From assembly GCA_049487715.1 (NCBI GenBank), contig CP150554.1, positions 186,001 through 250,000 of the forward strand: a DNA stretch of 64,000 nt, given 5' to 3'. Made by a program: the position numbers and the translations under genes. The notes under the pieces were generated by a model. It saw nothing but the letters and a program-made list of their open reading frames with translations. It searched no databases and was not told where the DNA came from. Within the stretch, counting starts at the first letter, position 1. Each line of letters starts with the position of its first letter. Shown in pieces: positions 1 to 10,149 of the stretch. The DNA is from Pycnococcus provasolii (Eukaryota; Chlorophyta; Pseudoscourfieldiophyceae; Pseudoscourfieldiales).

Positions 1-3000
1 TTAAACTCCTCCACGAACTGCTCGAGAGGTCTTTGGATAATTGTTTGGCTACCGACGCTCCGCTGCAAGGACCTCCAGCGTCTTGTATGTACACAGTCAA
101 GTCTTGGAATCCGCCCTGAGAAAGTGTCAGACTTGTTGCCACCTGAAGCTTAAGCTGGCCATTGTCATCATCGCCGAGAATCAGTCCCGCACCACGAAAA
201 CTTGTAGGATTCTCGAGCATGGCAAGGTGCGCCACCAGCGCCATCTTCCCAGCCCCGTAGCATGCGATTCCACGTTCTCTTCGCACGTGCAAGGCACGGC
301 GTGCCCACGAGACCACCGAAAGAACGTCAGAAACTAAGTCGTTGACGCCTCTCTGCCCATCGAGAGGTACGACCAAGAAGACCGTCTGACTTTGGATGCC
401 AGCAGCCAGGCGTCGATGAGAACCCATGGCAGCTGCACGGCATGCATCGGCGCCGAATTCCCTTGCGACAGATTCAAAGGTTGCATCCTGTGAGGAGTCA
501 GAAGCACATAGTGCAAGGATTAGAGGATAGCCAATATCTGGAACGGAGGTATCGACGAATTGTGCGAGATGTCGGCGTCCAGATGCTTCAGACACGTCCG
601 TGCCCACCACGGCTGGGATCTTCGGATGAGGTTGAGGGAGCAGTGCTAAGATCTCTTTCCCATCACCCAGCGTAGCACTTTCGACACGGAAATTCCCACC
701 ATCTGATGCAGCAAGAGGGGCCGTCTTCACTTGTGCAGGTGTGCTCCACGCACCATCGCCCACTTCGTTTGATGCGCGCACCGAGATCTCGTACGTAGCA
801 TTTGGTTCAAGCTTACCACCTTCGCCGACGATAGCGTCATTGTCGACGCCCTGATAGGCAGTCATCCAAACTCCTCTCTCGGTAATTGTGCGCCCACCTG
901 TCGACCGAGAAGTTTTTAACGTGCGATAGCGCAACTCGTAGCGCATGGTCTTGGGCGACCCTCCGTCATCGAGCGGGCGTGTGACCATCCTTCCATTGAT
1001 TGACAGCACTGTCACCGTGGGATGCCCGCCGTCCGACGAAGGTAGTTTCCCCCACCACGCAACTGCCACGGTTCGAGCAAGTGAGCTGAGAACCGTGGGT
1101 GGCGGCCACTGACCAGGCGCTGACACAGCTCTTGTGCGAGCACCTGCCAAGATCGAGGACCAGAGACTGACACCCTCCTTTGCTGTAGCTCGATATCGCA
1201 CGCAGTACACTGTTTCTGGTGCCAGGCGATAGAGAGCGCCCGATTCACCCTTGAAGACACCAGCCGACGCAATGACAGGACTGTCGTTCGCAAAGCAATC
1301 TTGTCGTGTCGTCACCTGTACCTGATATCCAGTCAACGATATGGCGTCGTCACTTGTGGGAATGGCCATCCAACCGAGGTAAAGGAAGTCCGCTCCCGCG
1401 TAGACCAGAGTTGGTGGACGGGCCATGATCATTGGAAATGCTTTGTTCAGAGAGGGTGGTGGAGGCGAAGGGGGTGGGCTGGGAGGACTGGGATAGAGCG
1501 TGGGCGGTGGAGGCGGACTTGGAGGCGGCGGCGGAAACGGCGGCGGCGGAAATGGAACCGGCGGCGGCGGAGGAGGAGGCGATGGGGTCAGAGCGTATGC
1601 AGTGCGAATCTCAGAGTATTCGCCCAAAAGTGTCCCGTAGTCTCTCGACTTATGCACTCCACGCACTGCTACCGCATATTGCCTTCCAGGCACGATGCCA
1701 TCGATAAGGATGGCGTCCTCCGCCATCCCCACGTCCATTGGAGAACAAGCGTCGCCAAGTTCAGCGATTGTGACAAAATTATTGTCGGCACATTCAACAT
1801 CGCCCGTCCCGGCAGCGCGATCTACACATTCAGCGTAGCAAACTTCGTATAGGCTTGTTCTGAACCCGCGACTAACGGCGGCAAACCACTTAGCGCGGAG
1901 CGCAGGTGGAGCAGACGCGTCAGCTTCAAGGCTAAAGCTGGTAGGAGCGCTTGGACCTACACCCTCGCGTGTATATGCCTGAATGATAGAACTCCACGAC
2001 GAAGTTCTAGTAGAGGACGGATTGTTCGGATCAACGTTCAGGGCACGGATGCGCACATCAAACGTGGTGCCAGGCCGCAGTTCTCCGACGAAGACTTCCG
2101 TGCGCCCGCCTTCGTAAACCGATCGCCATATACTTGACTCGCTACGAACATCAATCTGATAGTATCTTCCGTCGTCTGAAGTGGATTTCCACTGCAGATA
2201 GAGTGACTGGTATGCGTTTGCGGTATTCACTAAACCCGTTGGCGTCGATGGCAGGCCATTACCAAATGGCACATTCGAGGCGGCGGTACTAAATAAACCT
2301 GCTTGCTGCTCGCTGCCTCCTGTGCCTTCAGCTCGCACGATAGCTCGAACACTGTATTCGTAGCACGTATAGGCGTCAACATCATCGTCATCGTACGTCA
2401 TTTCAAGACTCCAGTCGGTCGCTTCAACGAAAGCAAAAACTGGTTGCTGGGTCAAGTCAGCTGGAATGATACGCAAAATCTCATAGAGGTCTGGTTTCAT
2501 CCCACTGAGTGGTCTTTGGAAGGTTACCCTAATCAGGTTCTGTGCAACTGATTCAACCTGCGGGCGTGAGACGATACCAGGTCGAATGATCGGAGCTGGT
2601 CCTAAAGAACCTGAAACAGGAGGTGGTGGAGAAGGCGGTGGCGGCCCCGGTGGCGGTGTGATTGGCTGTTGCGGAGGAGGTGGGGGAGACGGTGGTGGAT
2701 TTGAGGCTGTGGGTAACGACCCGCTGCTTCCACTTCCACCTCCGTCTCCTCCGCCGCCGGGTACTGGTGCCTGTGATGTTGTCGTGGTCGTTGGTGGCGG
2801 CGACAAGAATGGTGGTGGAGGCTGGGATTCGTAAACCACAGCAGGCGCAGCAGTCGTGAGCGGGACGTCTTCTTCCGGAATGTCTGCTTTCTTAGGCTGC
2901 TCCGGAGGCTCGATGTAGCACTCGGAACAGCTTGTTTCTGCGGTAGTGTAGAATCCCTCCGTGCCCCAATCAATAAATCGTTGCACATTATGATCTTTCG

Positions 3001-5119
3001 GGAAGAGATTTGGCACCTCGCTGGCCGGCTGAACCTGGGCACTGAGAGCAAAGCCTACCGCCGTCACGATCATGAATGCTGCGATGAGGGCATAGCGAAT
3101 GCTTAAAATACCTTCACTGTATTTTTGCACGAGGCTCTCTCCCTCGTCCAGCACCTTCGAGGTCTCCTCGCCATCTGGCGCTGGCTCACCAACTTCGGTG
3201 ACGCTCCCCGTGAGCATTTGATGTGTGATTGTGCTACCTCCCGTCCACATGCGAACACGGGATGCAAGCTTTGGAAGGCTGCGCTCCAAGGCCCCTATGC
3301 ACGTCTCGTACAGCTTGACTTCTGCGGGGCGAACGCGCAGTTCCCAGTACACCACGGCGCATGGGAAAAAGGATATGACCATCAGGAAATTGACGATCAC
3401 CATCACACCGACGAAGCACCCAAACACGCGAACTGCTGGGATTGCCGACGCGGCGTTTGCAAAAAAGGCTGCCGACGTTGTTGCCGATGTCACGAGCATA
3501 GTGCCAGCGGCTCGGCGCCACGCGTACGAAATGCGCTGCGTCGTGTCACATGATCCTGGCGCCGTTAAGCCCGCGAGCTGAGTACTCCTGTAATTATCGA
3601 ACCAAACGAAAACGTCGTCCACTCCTATGCCCACGATGAGAAATAGACTGAGGTACGCCAGCACGCCCACCTTTTCGACTCCCATGGCGGATCGATAGAA
3701 GAAGTAGCTGATCGGATAAGAAATCGCGATTTGCAAGACGCCCGCGGCGGTGACAAACATGCTCTGAGTGTGCAACAGCATGTACAAGACGACAAGGCAC
3801 ATGCCCAACATGGACCATTGGGCGTCCTTGGCAAGCTCGCTTCTAATTTCAAACTCCGTGAGGTATTCACCTCCAAAGTACACCGCGAGATCTGAATCGC
3901 TCTGGCTCTTGAGGAAGGGGTAGAGAGACTGCACGAATGATCTGTACGCAGCTTCCTGCGCACCTGGCTGCTCCTGTCGTGTCGTGAATCCATCCACGGG
4001 CCTGCCAAATGTAAATTCGGCGCGCACAGCCACGGGGTCGAGGTCGTTCTCGGAGAAGTCTTTGGTGCAGTACCAGTAGCCTCGCCCATCGCGCAGCAAA
4101 TTTTTCGCCGCGACGGAGACTGGGACCATCTCAGATGGCAGCAGCGTTGCATTCGAGCTGCCCTCGTATTCGGACGGCCAGAGGTAGCGCGTGACGGAGT
4201 TGGGGCGGCGGCAGTCGAGTGGAAACAAGACCTCGTGCGAGTACCTGCTCTTGCCTGCATGTACGCACTGAGCCTGGTACGCCGCATTCTTGTATAGCGC
4301 TCTCTCGAATGAGCCAACCTTTTGCATGAGTTTATCGTCGAACACGCCGAGGTTTTGGCGTCGCAGGTCTTTCTTTGGGTCCGCTTCCGGCCGCGCGTAC
4401 ACGACGACCAAGCGGTGGTACGTAAACGTTCGTGGATTCCTTATGGCGATATTCGTGTCGTCGAGAAGGCTGCGTCGTCGTCGTCGTCGTCGCTGTAGTA
4501 GTTGTCGTCGCACTGGGCTTGCCGATAGTTCCTCGCCGACTTCGCGAAGCAGAGTGTTTCCGTCGGTTGCTAGCCTTTTGAATGCGGACGGGTCGTTCTT
4601 TGCGCTCGCCCTTGCCGCACGCTCCGCGACCATGTAAGCATCCTGTCTGATGGCAGCCGGGTGGTCCTGCAGGCGGAACGTCTCAAGCCCAGAGTCGATG
4701 ACGAGCGGGTAGGCGAGTGCCGCGAGTGCGAGGCACAGCGGTACGATGCTAACAAGTCCAAGCGCGGCGAGCGGCCACTTGACAACGTAGTCGATGAAGT
4801 TCAGTCTGTCCGCCGCAAGAATTTCCTCGCGAAGCACGTCCATGTTTCCCTTGAGTCGGTCTTCGATACTTCTCCGGTTCCGCGTGTTGGTATTTTCTTG
4901 GTGGGGTGTACGCCGAGCCTCGTCAAGCTCACCACCTGCTGCCCCACCACCCCCCCTAACTGATGCTGCTGATGCTGATGAGGGACCATCACCACTGCGT
5001 GCATCATTGCTATTGCTATTGCCATTGCCATTGCGGTGGAAAGAACTAGAAGCGAAGCCGTCACCGGGTCGTGGACCATCACCACCGACGGTCGTATGGT
5101 TAAGCGGCAACATCATCAT
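1..5119 (-). CDS. Dispatched/Patched-like RND transporter with FN3 domains (3' part outside window)
   Basis: One open minus frame runs from the ATG at 5119 off the left edge, giving about 1,706 residues with no stop, so the protein is truncated here. An in-frame TGA at 5198-5200 bounds it upstream. An Asn/Gly-rich head is followed by TM1 (about residues 116-141) and an ectodomain. A five-helix sterol-sensing/RND block (about 436-592) has the motif GIGVDDVFVWFD at about 498, which is the GxxxDD signature of Patched/Dispatched TM4. TM7 lies at about 676-696. Then, instead of a plain second ectodomain, come a Thr/Pro-rich linker, three FN3-like units, a second poly-Pro linker (about 1181-1227) and two more FN3-like units (typical text: TYEISVRASNEVGDGAWS). 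Family members move lipids or lipidated ligands across membranes using cation gradients; the substrate here is unknown. TM8-12 should lie beyond the edge. Family assignment is firm; which subfamily is less sure. Confidence 0.85.
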   Translation of the reverse strand, partial: MMMLPLNHTTVGGDGPRPGDGFASSSFHRNGNGNSNSNDARSGDGPSSASAASVRGGGGAAGGELDEARRTPHQENTNTRNRRSIEDRLKGNMDVLREEILAADRLNFIDYVVKWPLAALGLVSIVPLCLALAALAYPLVIDSGLETFRLQDHPAAIRQDAYMVAERAARASAKNDPSAFKRLATDGNTLLREVGEELSASPVRRQLLQRRRRRRRSLLDDTNIAIRNPRTFTYHRLVVVYARPEADPKKDLRRQNLGVFDDKLMQKVGSFERALYKNAAYQAQCVHAGKSRYSHEVLFPLDCRRPNSVTRYLWPSEYEGSSNATLLPSEMVPVSVAAKNLLRDGRGYWYCTKDFSENDLDPVAVRAEFTFGRPVDGFTTRQEQPGAQEAAYRSFVQSLYPFLKSQSDSDLAVYFGGEYLTEFEIRSELAKDAQWSMLGMCLVVLYMLLHTQSMFVTAAGVLQIAISYPISYFFYRSAMGVEKVGVLAYLSLFLIVGIGVDDVFVWFDNYRSTQLAGLTAPGSCDTTQRISYAWRRAAGTMLVTSATTSAAFFANAASAIPAVRVFGCFVGVMVIVNFLMVISFFPCAVVYWELRVRPAEVKLYETCIGALERSLPKLASRVRMWTGGSTITHQMLTGSVTEVGEPAPDGEETSKVLDEGESLVQKYSEGILSIRYALIAAFMIVTAVGFALSAQVQPASEVPNLFPKDHNVQRFIDWGTEGFYTTAETSCSECYIEPPEQPKKADIPEEDVPLTTAAPAVVYESQPPPPFLSPPPTTTTTSQAPVPGGGGDGGGSGSSGSLPTASNPPPSPPPPPQQPITPPPGPPPPSPPPPVSGSLGPAPIIRPGIVSRPQVESVAQNLIRVTFQRPLSGMKPDLYEILRIIPADLTQQPVFAFVEATDWSLEMTYDDDDVDAYTCYEYSVRAIVRAEGTGGSEQQAGLFSTAASNVPFGNGLPSTPTGLVNTANAYQSLYLQWKSTSDDGRYYQIDVRSESSIWRSVYEGGRTEVFVGELRPGTTFDVRIRALNVDPNNPSSTRTSSWSSIIQAYTREGVGPSAPTSFSLEADASAPPALRAKWFAAVSRGFRTSLYEVCYAECVDRAAGTGDVECADNNFVTIAELGDACSPMDVGMAEDAILIDGIVPGRQYAVAVRGVHKSRDYGTLLGEYSEIRTAYALTPSPPPPPPPVPFPPPPFPPPPPSPPPPPTLYPSPPSPPPSPPPPSLNKAFPMIMARPPTLVYAGADFLYLGWMAIPTSDDAISLTGYQVQVTTRQDCFANDSPVIASAGVFKGESGALYRLAPETVYCVRYRATAKEGVSLWSSILAGARTRAVSAPGQWPPPTVLSSLARTVAVAWWGKLPSSDGGHPTVTVLSINGRMVTRPLDDGGSPKTMRYELRYRTLKTSRSTGGRTITERGVWMTAYQGVDNDAIVGEGGKLEPNATYEISVRASNEVGDGAWSTPAQVKTAPLAASDGGNFRVESATLGDGKEILALLPQPHPKIPAVVGTDVSEASGRRHLAQFVDTSVPDIGYPLILALCASDSSQDATFESVAREFGADACRAAAMGSHRRLAAGIQSQTVFLVVPLDGQRGVNDLVSDVLSVVSWARRALHVRRERGIACYGAGKMALVAHLAMLENPTSFRGAGLILGDDDNGQLKLQVATSLTLSQGGFQDLTVYIQDAGGPCSGASVAKQLSKDLSSSSWRSL

Positions 5120-5820
5120 CCTGATGTTTCCCTCCGAGGGATGCGAAGAATGGTTGTGGTTTGTTTGGGGCACCTGGTGTGGTGTGTCACTGGTGTGTCA
5201 CGGCACCCCTAAGCAACTCTTGCCCAACGCTTGCCACGTTTGACGTTGTCTCTGCTGCTCTCATTTCTCATTTCTCAGGCCTGAGCTCCATCAATCAATC
5301 ACTCAAGTGCTCTCAAGCAATAATCAGCTGATTGATGCATGTGTCGTAGTGCCCAGCGTACCTAGTGCCCCACGTGCCACACGGCCAAAACCCCTATGGA
5401 GCGTGCCTACCGGGGCCCAGCTCCCCTCCTCCTCAATCCTCCTCCCTCCCCTGGCCCTCCACTATTCCACTGGCCTTCCACTATTCCACATGGCCATTCC
5501 TCCACTGCCCCAGACTGCCAGAGTCCAGACGTGTTCATCAAGCCTCCTGATGGTCAAGCATAAAGCATCGCAACTTTATAGTGGTATGGCCTCGTGCATT
5601 CGTGCAAGCTCGCCCCCGCGGGTACCTTCCCCTCACCACCATTCGAGTTCTTCTTCGAGTTCTTCTTCGAGTTCTTCCAGTGAATAGAACATGGGGCACC
5701 TCTCCCCCCTCCGGCCCCTCGTCCTCCTCCTCGTCGTCGTCGTCGTGCCTTTCCAGAGAACGAACTCGAACGCGACGAAGTTTGACCTCCGCCCCTTCAT
5801 TCTCATTTTATGATTGACTC
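5120..5820. other. Divergent intergenic region with 12-bp tandem repeat
   Basis: About 700 bp separate the ATG of the RND gene (leftward) and that of the BIVM-like gene (rightward), so both promoters must lie here. The stretch is pyrimidine-rich. A 12-bp unit (ttcgagttcttc) is repeated three times at 5642-5677, and a CGT microsatellite lies near 5730. Short open frames here have no coding character. No core promoter motif was recognised. Confidence 0.5.
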
Positions 5821-7203
5821 ATGTCCGTCTCCTGTCCTCCAGGATGTCCTTTAGTACGAGCAGACGACCTTCTAGTTGTAGACGACGAGTTTCTTTTAGA
5901 CGACCTCGATCCCGACTCGAACCTTACCTTGTCGCCGCAACAACTCGCGGCCTTGCTCCTGCCATGCTGCACACAAACAACACGCGACGACGCAGACGAA
6001 GAAACTGCACAAATCGCAATGACAAACATGGGCGTCGGGGCGTTCGCGCTGGCTGTCGACAACCTCGCCTTAAACGGATGGGTCAGGCAGCCTGGACCCG
6101 TGTGCGCGGCGGCGTCCGCAGCCGGCGCGTACAACAGCGTCATGGGGTATAACCGTGACGACGCGAACGCAGCGACGACGGAAGAGGCGTTGCAAGTTAT
6201 CGTTACGCAACGCAAAGCAAAGCTAACCGCGGCGCGGCAGTCAATACGCAGATTGCTGGCGTTGGAACGACACGGAGACACCGACGATGACAGCGACGAC
6301 GCACAGACAGCTGCAGAACGGGAGGCATGGCGCAGGTGTCTAGCAGACGGAAAAAAACCAGGACGCAAGGCAAAGGACGGTGGTGCTGGCGCCGTCACGC
6401 TGCTTACTCACGCGCGCGCCGCCGCCACAGAGGCTGTGGAGTGTCGCGGCGATGTCGAAGACGACTTGGCGACGTGGGTTGGACCGTGGCCAGCCGACGC
6501 CTCGGAGCTTTTCCGGCTTGGGGTGCTCTGGCGTGAGTGGGCAGCTTCGAATCCCAATGCGTCTGACGCGGTGGACGACGACGGTGGCGAAGGAGACGAA
6601 GACGGCGACGTGAATGCCGCGTCTGGCGGAGTTCTCGTTACTACCGCCGTGGCACCACCCAAGAAGACCAAGATGAAGCAGCCGCCGTGGCTTGTCGCAC
6701 TCAAGTCTATCTTCACGGAGCGGTGTGCATTGGCGCGTCTCGAGGGTGACGGGCATGGCCCACCATCCACAGCGCCCGTGGGAAACGGCGGACTTCGGTT
6801 GGTGGCGAGCGCACTCCACTCGGCTCGCGATGAAGATCGGCCGCACCCGCAGGTGCGATGCCTGCTTGCGCGTCGCGTGAGCGCCGTTGGTCCTCCTGAT
6901 CTGAAAGTACGGGCTGATGACACCGCCGAGGAGATGGAGAGGCAGTGGCAGCTTCTGTTTCACCACATAGGGCGCACAGGGTCGTGCGTTCAGCTGCACC
7001 TTCGCAACCACTACGCGCTCGCGTACGCCGCCCGCTCTTACGCCGTTGCCAGTGGCGATGGCGGTGATCACAGCATTCGTCGCGAGCTGCTGACTGCTCG
7101 CAAGGGTCAGCGTCCCCGCACGTGGCTTCCTTTTGAGGAGTTGTTGCGTTTGTGCTTGTCTTGGGACGGGCACTGCGCACTCTTGCTCGAGCAGCACATA
7201 TAG
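5821..7203 (+). CDS. BIVM-like papain-fold protein
   Basis: Single-exon frame of 460 residues starting with ATG. The N-terminal part contains QPGPVCAAASAAGAYNS (about residues 89-105), which has the look of a papain-like catalytic Cys segment. The C-terminal part contains RNHYALAYAARSY (about 395-407), where a His would fill the general-base position, followed by a segment ending TARKGQRPRTWLPFEELL. This pair of segments with the downstream GQRPxxW block is what I recall of the 'basic immunoglobulin-like variable motif-containing' (BIVM) family of animals and protists. Between them lie acidic low-complexity stretches that look disordered. Enzymatic activity is unproven. Assignment rests on recalled motifs, so the family call is moderate and any protease role is inference. 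Confidence 0.6.
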   Translation: MSVSCPPGCPLVRADDLLVVDDEFLLDDLDPDSNLTLSPQQLAALLLPCCTQTTRDDADEETAQIAMTNMGVGAFALAVDNLALNGWVRQPGPVCAAASAAGAYNSVMGYNRDDANAATTEEALQVIVTQRKAKLTAARQSIRRLLALERHGDTDDDSDDAQTAAEREAWRRCLADGKKPGRKAKDGGAGAVTLLTHARAAATEAVECRGDVEDDLATWVGPWPADASELFRLGVLWREWAASNPNASDAVDDDGGEGDEDGDVNAASGGVLVTTAVAPPKKTKMKQPPWLVALKSIFTERCALARLEGDGHGPPSTAPVGNGGLRLVASALHSARDEDRPHPQVRCLLARRVSAVGPPDLKVRADDTAEEMERQWQLLFHHIGRTGSCVQLHLRNHYALAYAARSYAVASGDGGDHSIRRELLTARKGQRPRTWLPFEELLRLCLSWDGHCALLLEQHI

Positions 7204-8199
7204 CGGTATACTAAAGTTAAGAGAGTACAGTACAGTACAGTACGCCATAAGTAAAGTGACTCCCTCGGACGTTACATTCCTGTTAACAGTTTAAGGGAAC
7301 ACGTGTTCCAATACAGGACAGGAGTCACAAATACTGTAGGGTACCCGTACCAGAATCCAACCCAACCACGTGGGGCAGCCCTATTGCATGCAGGGTAGTA
7401 ACCCTAGCCCGAGCCCCTTTTTTAAAAACCCTAACAGTGCTAACCCTAACAGTGCTAAACCCTAACAGTACTAACCCTAACAGTGCTAACCCTAACCCTA
7501 GCCCATTTTCCCGAACCCCTCCCTTTACCCTAATCGGCGACCTCCCTCCTTTTCCCTTCCCTTCCCCCCCGTCCCGTGATCCCAGCGCCGCCTTCCGCCG
7601 CCTTTTCGCTCTGTCATTCTCCTCCTCTGGTGCAGTACCCACTATGCATATATTGGGTGGGGGATGTCCGCCAAAAAAGTTAGCACCTTCTCACTCAGCT
7701 ACCGGGTGTGTTAAATAACAGCACTGGCTTGTGACTTTATTTTTTCGGCCACTTGTTTTCAATTAATAAAACGTCTTGTCGTCTTGTTCTTGTAGGTGCG
7801 TCCTCTTTTTGTACATATTTGTTATCTTTTTTTTTGTTTCTTTGTGGATATGATGGCACCGAGTATCGAAGCACGGTTCGGAGCACTTTTAAAGTTACAC
7901 CGTGCCGCTCCGTGTCAATATATTTGGTAGAGCAAACTATATCGGGTCGCATGGGCAGTTGCCGTGAAATACTTACTGTGAACGGACACTTAATAATCTG
8001 CAACCCTACATTAACTTAGCTGCTGCTCACCCCCTCGTGGTGACGAATGTTGCGAAAACAACAGACCTTTGAGGTTTTAAGCGCCGCTAACACACAACCG
8101 CAACCCAATCCCTCACACACACGCCCTAGATTGTTATACGATAACAGAGATACAGTATGTATGTGATCATAGCTATGTAACCAGCATTAAATTATAACT
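7204..8199. other. Gene-free stretch of about 1 kb, partly AT-rich
   Basis: Lies between two genes that both end here (BIVM-like from the left, RNase T2 from the right). It starts with a short (gtaca)n-type tract at 7225-7243, then carries the telomere-like minisatellite listed separately, then an AT-rich segment (about 7700-8200) unlike neighbouring DNA. Overlapping 88-codon frames on both strands at 7737-8019 have AT-rich, repetitive composition and no recognisable protein, so no gene is called. Confidence 0.45.
7427..7503 (+). repeat. Telomere-like minisatellite (CCCTAA core)
   Basis: Four to five tandem units of 15-16 bp, consensus aaccctaacagtgct, end in plain ccctaaccctagccc. The CCCTAA core matches a vertebrate/algal telomere unit, interrupted by a cagtgct/cagtact spacer. 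It is internal to the window with genes on both sides, so it is an interstitial array and not a chromosome end. Confidence 0.8.
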
Positions 8200-8913
8200 T
8201 TATTTAGAATTGAACGGAGGCAAGTAGACATTCACGCCGCACGACGCGTCAGACGGCGCGGAACGCAGCGCTCGTCGCGACGACGCTGACGACGCTGACG
8301 AATCGCAGTTGCGAGCTTGAAACGTCTTGGTAAAGCACACGCGAATCTCCTGCAAGTTTCCGTCCGCGCAGTTAAGCTCAGGATCCACGTCGTCGCCAAT
8401 CACACTCTTCACAGCCTTAACAATGTCCTTCGTTGGGTACGCTTGCGTGGAAGACGGTTGAATGCCCGCGCGAAATAGGGCAGACGTCAAGTCGAGGCGC
8501 TCGTTCAAGCTCAGCGCAGCGCCGAAATAGTCGTGCTCTGTGGGGAGCACGGAGGCGGAACACGTGCCGTGCTTTTCAAACTCGTGTGACCAAAGTCCAC
8601 CCTTCGACAGGAGGTCAGGCCATTCGGCATTCAGGCGATCCTGCAGGTCCGACACCTTGTCCGGGTCGAACTTGCGCTTGTCGCAGAACTGAGGGTACTT
8701 CCCACTGTCGTAGTTGGGCCACAGGCCGTGGATTGTGAGGTTCCGCAAGCCCATGACGTGTTTGCAGTGCCGTCCAAACTCGTGGTCGCAGAACGTGCCC
8801 GCCCACGTCGTCGTGAACATGAAGAAGTCGAAGTCTGAAGAAGCACGGGAAGCCTGCGCGACGAAAGGCGAAGCAAGCGCGACAAGGACGACAAGGAGCA
8901 GCGACATGGCCAT
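8200..8913 (-). CDS. Secreted RNase T2
   Basis: 237 residues, single exon. A hydrophobic signal peptide (residues 1 to about 21) precedes the mature region. Both conserved active-site segments are present: CAS I as LTIHGLWPN and CAS II as LWSHEFEKHGTCS, supplying the two catalytic His and the Glu/Lys/His that bind the phosphate. Several Cys fit the family's disulfides. Such enzymes cut single-stranded RNA through a 2',3'-cyclic phosphate and act in vacuoles, lysosomes or outside the cell, often under phosphate limitation. Length is normal for the family (200-260). The second codon pair (ATGGCCATG) offers two close starts; the first is used here. Confidence 0.93.
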   Translation of the reverse strand: MAMSLLLVVLVALASPFVAQASRASSDFDFFMFTTTWAGTFCDHEFGRHCKHVMGLRNLTIHGLWPNYDSGKYPQFCDKRKFDPDKVSDLQDRLNAEWPDLLSKGGLWSHEFEKHGTCSASVLPTEHDYFGAALSLNERLDLTSALFRAGIQPSSTQAYPTKDIVKAVKSVIGDDVDPELNCADGNLQEIRVCFTKTFQARNCDSSASSASSRRALRSAPSDASCGVNVYLPPFNSK

Positions 8914-9096
8914 GGCTGACGCACGTTACAATGTCACCTCCCCAAAAAGCCACTCGGAGGAGTCGGCCTGGAAAACCAGTCGGGAATCTTTTTTGAGTTT
9001 TTTCACTCCTGATTTTGGAACCCCTAATCTTGATCCAGTTCGGGGTTTCTTCTTCCAACCTTCTTTTACGTTACATAGTCCTATGGGTAGTTAGGT

Positions 9097-9952
9097 TCAG
9101 TCGCCCTTGTCGCCGGCGCTGGGCGCGTGCGAGCTTGGGCCAGCCACGCCACGGCGTGCGGAGCTGGGACCGTCATCCGCGGCGCTCGCGACGAGCTCCG
9201 CCACGGACGACCCAACACCTGCGCGGCGGAACGCAGAGAAGACGACGACGAGCGCCAGCGCCGCGGTGCTCACGAAGAGAACCGCCTCGCCTTGAAGCGG
9301 CGAGACGTCACGTCGCTCGTTCCACTCGTATCGCACAATCACATGCTTCGGCCATGCTGTGGCGTTGTAGAACTCGTCAAGCAAGTCCACGTGCTCTCGC
9401 GCGTATGCAAGAGGCAGCGGAACGACGTGAGCCCGCACGCTCACCATCTTGTCGTGCGTGCGCGTGAGCCGAACCTGCACCATCGGGATCGGTGCGTGCT
9501 CAGCACTCTTGGTGTTAAGTTTGTCGAGGTTTCCGCCCAGAACGCGCAGCCATCTAAATTTAGAAGGAAGCGGGGTGGGAGGTTTGCGTTGGGAGAGGTG
9601 AGAACCCGCGTCTATCGTATGCCAAGAAAGAGATCAAGGCGAAAGGGAAAAAAGAAAAGAAAACGTACGGTGTCACGAAGTGCTCTCCTTCGAAAGCGAG
9701 CGACAGTTTGTATTCATCGCCTGGCTGGAACGACTCCGGACGCGGTATGGGCATCGCCACCGTTCGGTCCATTCCGAATCGTGGCGCGTGTCGGCCCAAG
9801 GCGTCGTGCCACGAAGTGCGAGTCCCATGGAACTGGCCTCGCCGTGCCGTCGGTACGTAGTCGCCGAGGTGGAAGTTGGCGCACACCGTTGCGGCGTGTA
9901 GTGTGAGCAGCAGCCACGCATAGAATACGAGAGACGAACGCGCGAACGTCAT
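9097..9952 (-). CDS. Plant-type secretory-pathway membrane protein, two exons
   Basis: Coding sequence is complement(join(9097..9553,9669..9952)), 246 residues. The intron 9554-9668 (115 nt) starts GTACGT and ends TTTAG, and splicing joins FVTP to WLRVLGGNLD in frame. A signal peptide (residues 1-25, ending TVCA) is followed by a luminal domain starting NFHLGDYVPTARRGQFHG. One membrane helix lies near the C-terminus (LFVSTAALALVVVFSAF), then a Ser/Ala-rich tail. The HxGDxVPxARRxQxHxxRTxWHD opening resembles a conserved land-plant membrane protein of unknown function that I remember only loosely. It is divergent with the RCC1-like gene, 197 bp apart. Gene structure is confident; function is unknown. 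Confidence 0.8.
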
Positions 9953-10149
9953 AGCGCACACACGCACAGATTTGGGAGCCGGTTGGGGAATGAGGAAAAA
10001 AGAGGGAGACGCAGAGGGGACCTGCAGGAGGGAATTCCTTAACCCCGAATAATACCATCCAAGTTGATCAACCCCCAAATGCCGCCTCGACCTTTTCTTC
10101 CCCTTCATCTTCTCCTGTTTGACGCGACATCCTTCCCTCCCCTTTTGCC

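Noticed and set aside
2586-2834. Glycine-rich plus-strand frames (also 1432-1707 and minus 38688-39269, 40432-41136, 42874-43137)
   Set aside because: They are antisense or shifted readings of the poly-Pro tracts in the RND and polycystin genes; Pro codons read backwards give Gly.
3625-4317. 230-codon minus frame and other frames at 334-5243
   Set aside because: Out of frame with the RND protein, whose frame shows the sterol-sensing and FN3 motifs continuously; the others are Arg/Ser-rich shadows.
5307-5687. Short plus frames in the 5120-5820 gap
   Set aside because: Ser/Pro runs come from simple repeats; no homology or codon signal. Kept as intergenic.
7737-8019. Overlapping 88-codon frames on both strands
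   Set aside because: AT-rich, no recognisable protein and mirror each other; most likely noncoding.
9127-9906. 259-codon plus frame opposite the two-exon membrane protein
   Set aside because: It crosses the intron and is Arg-rich; the minus strand has a signal peptide, proper splice sites and a TM helix.
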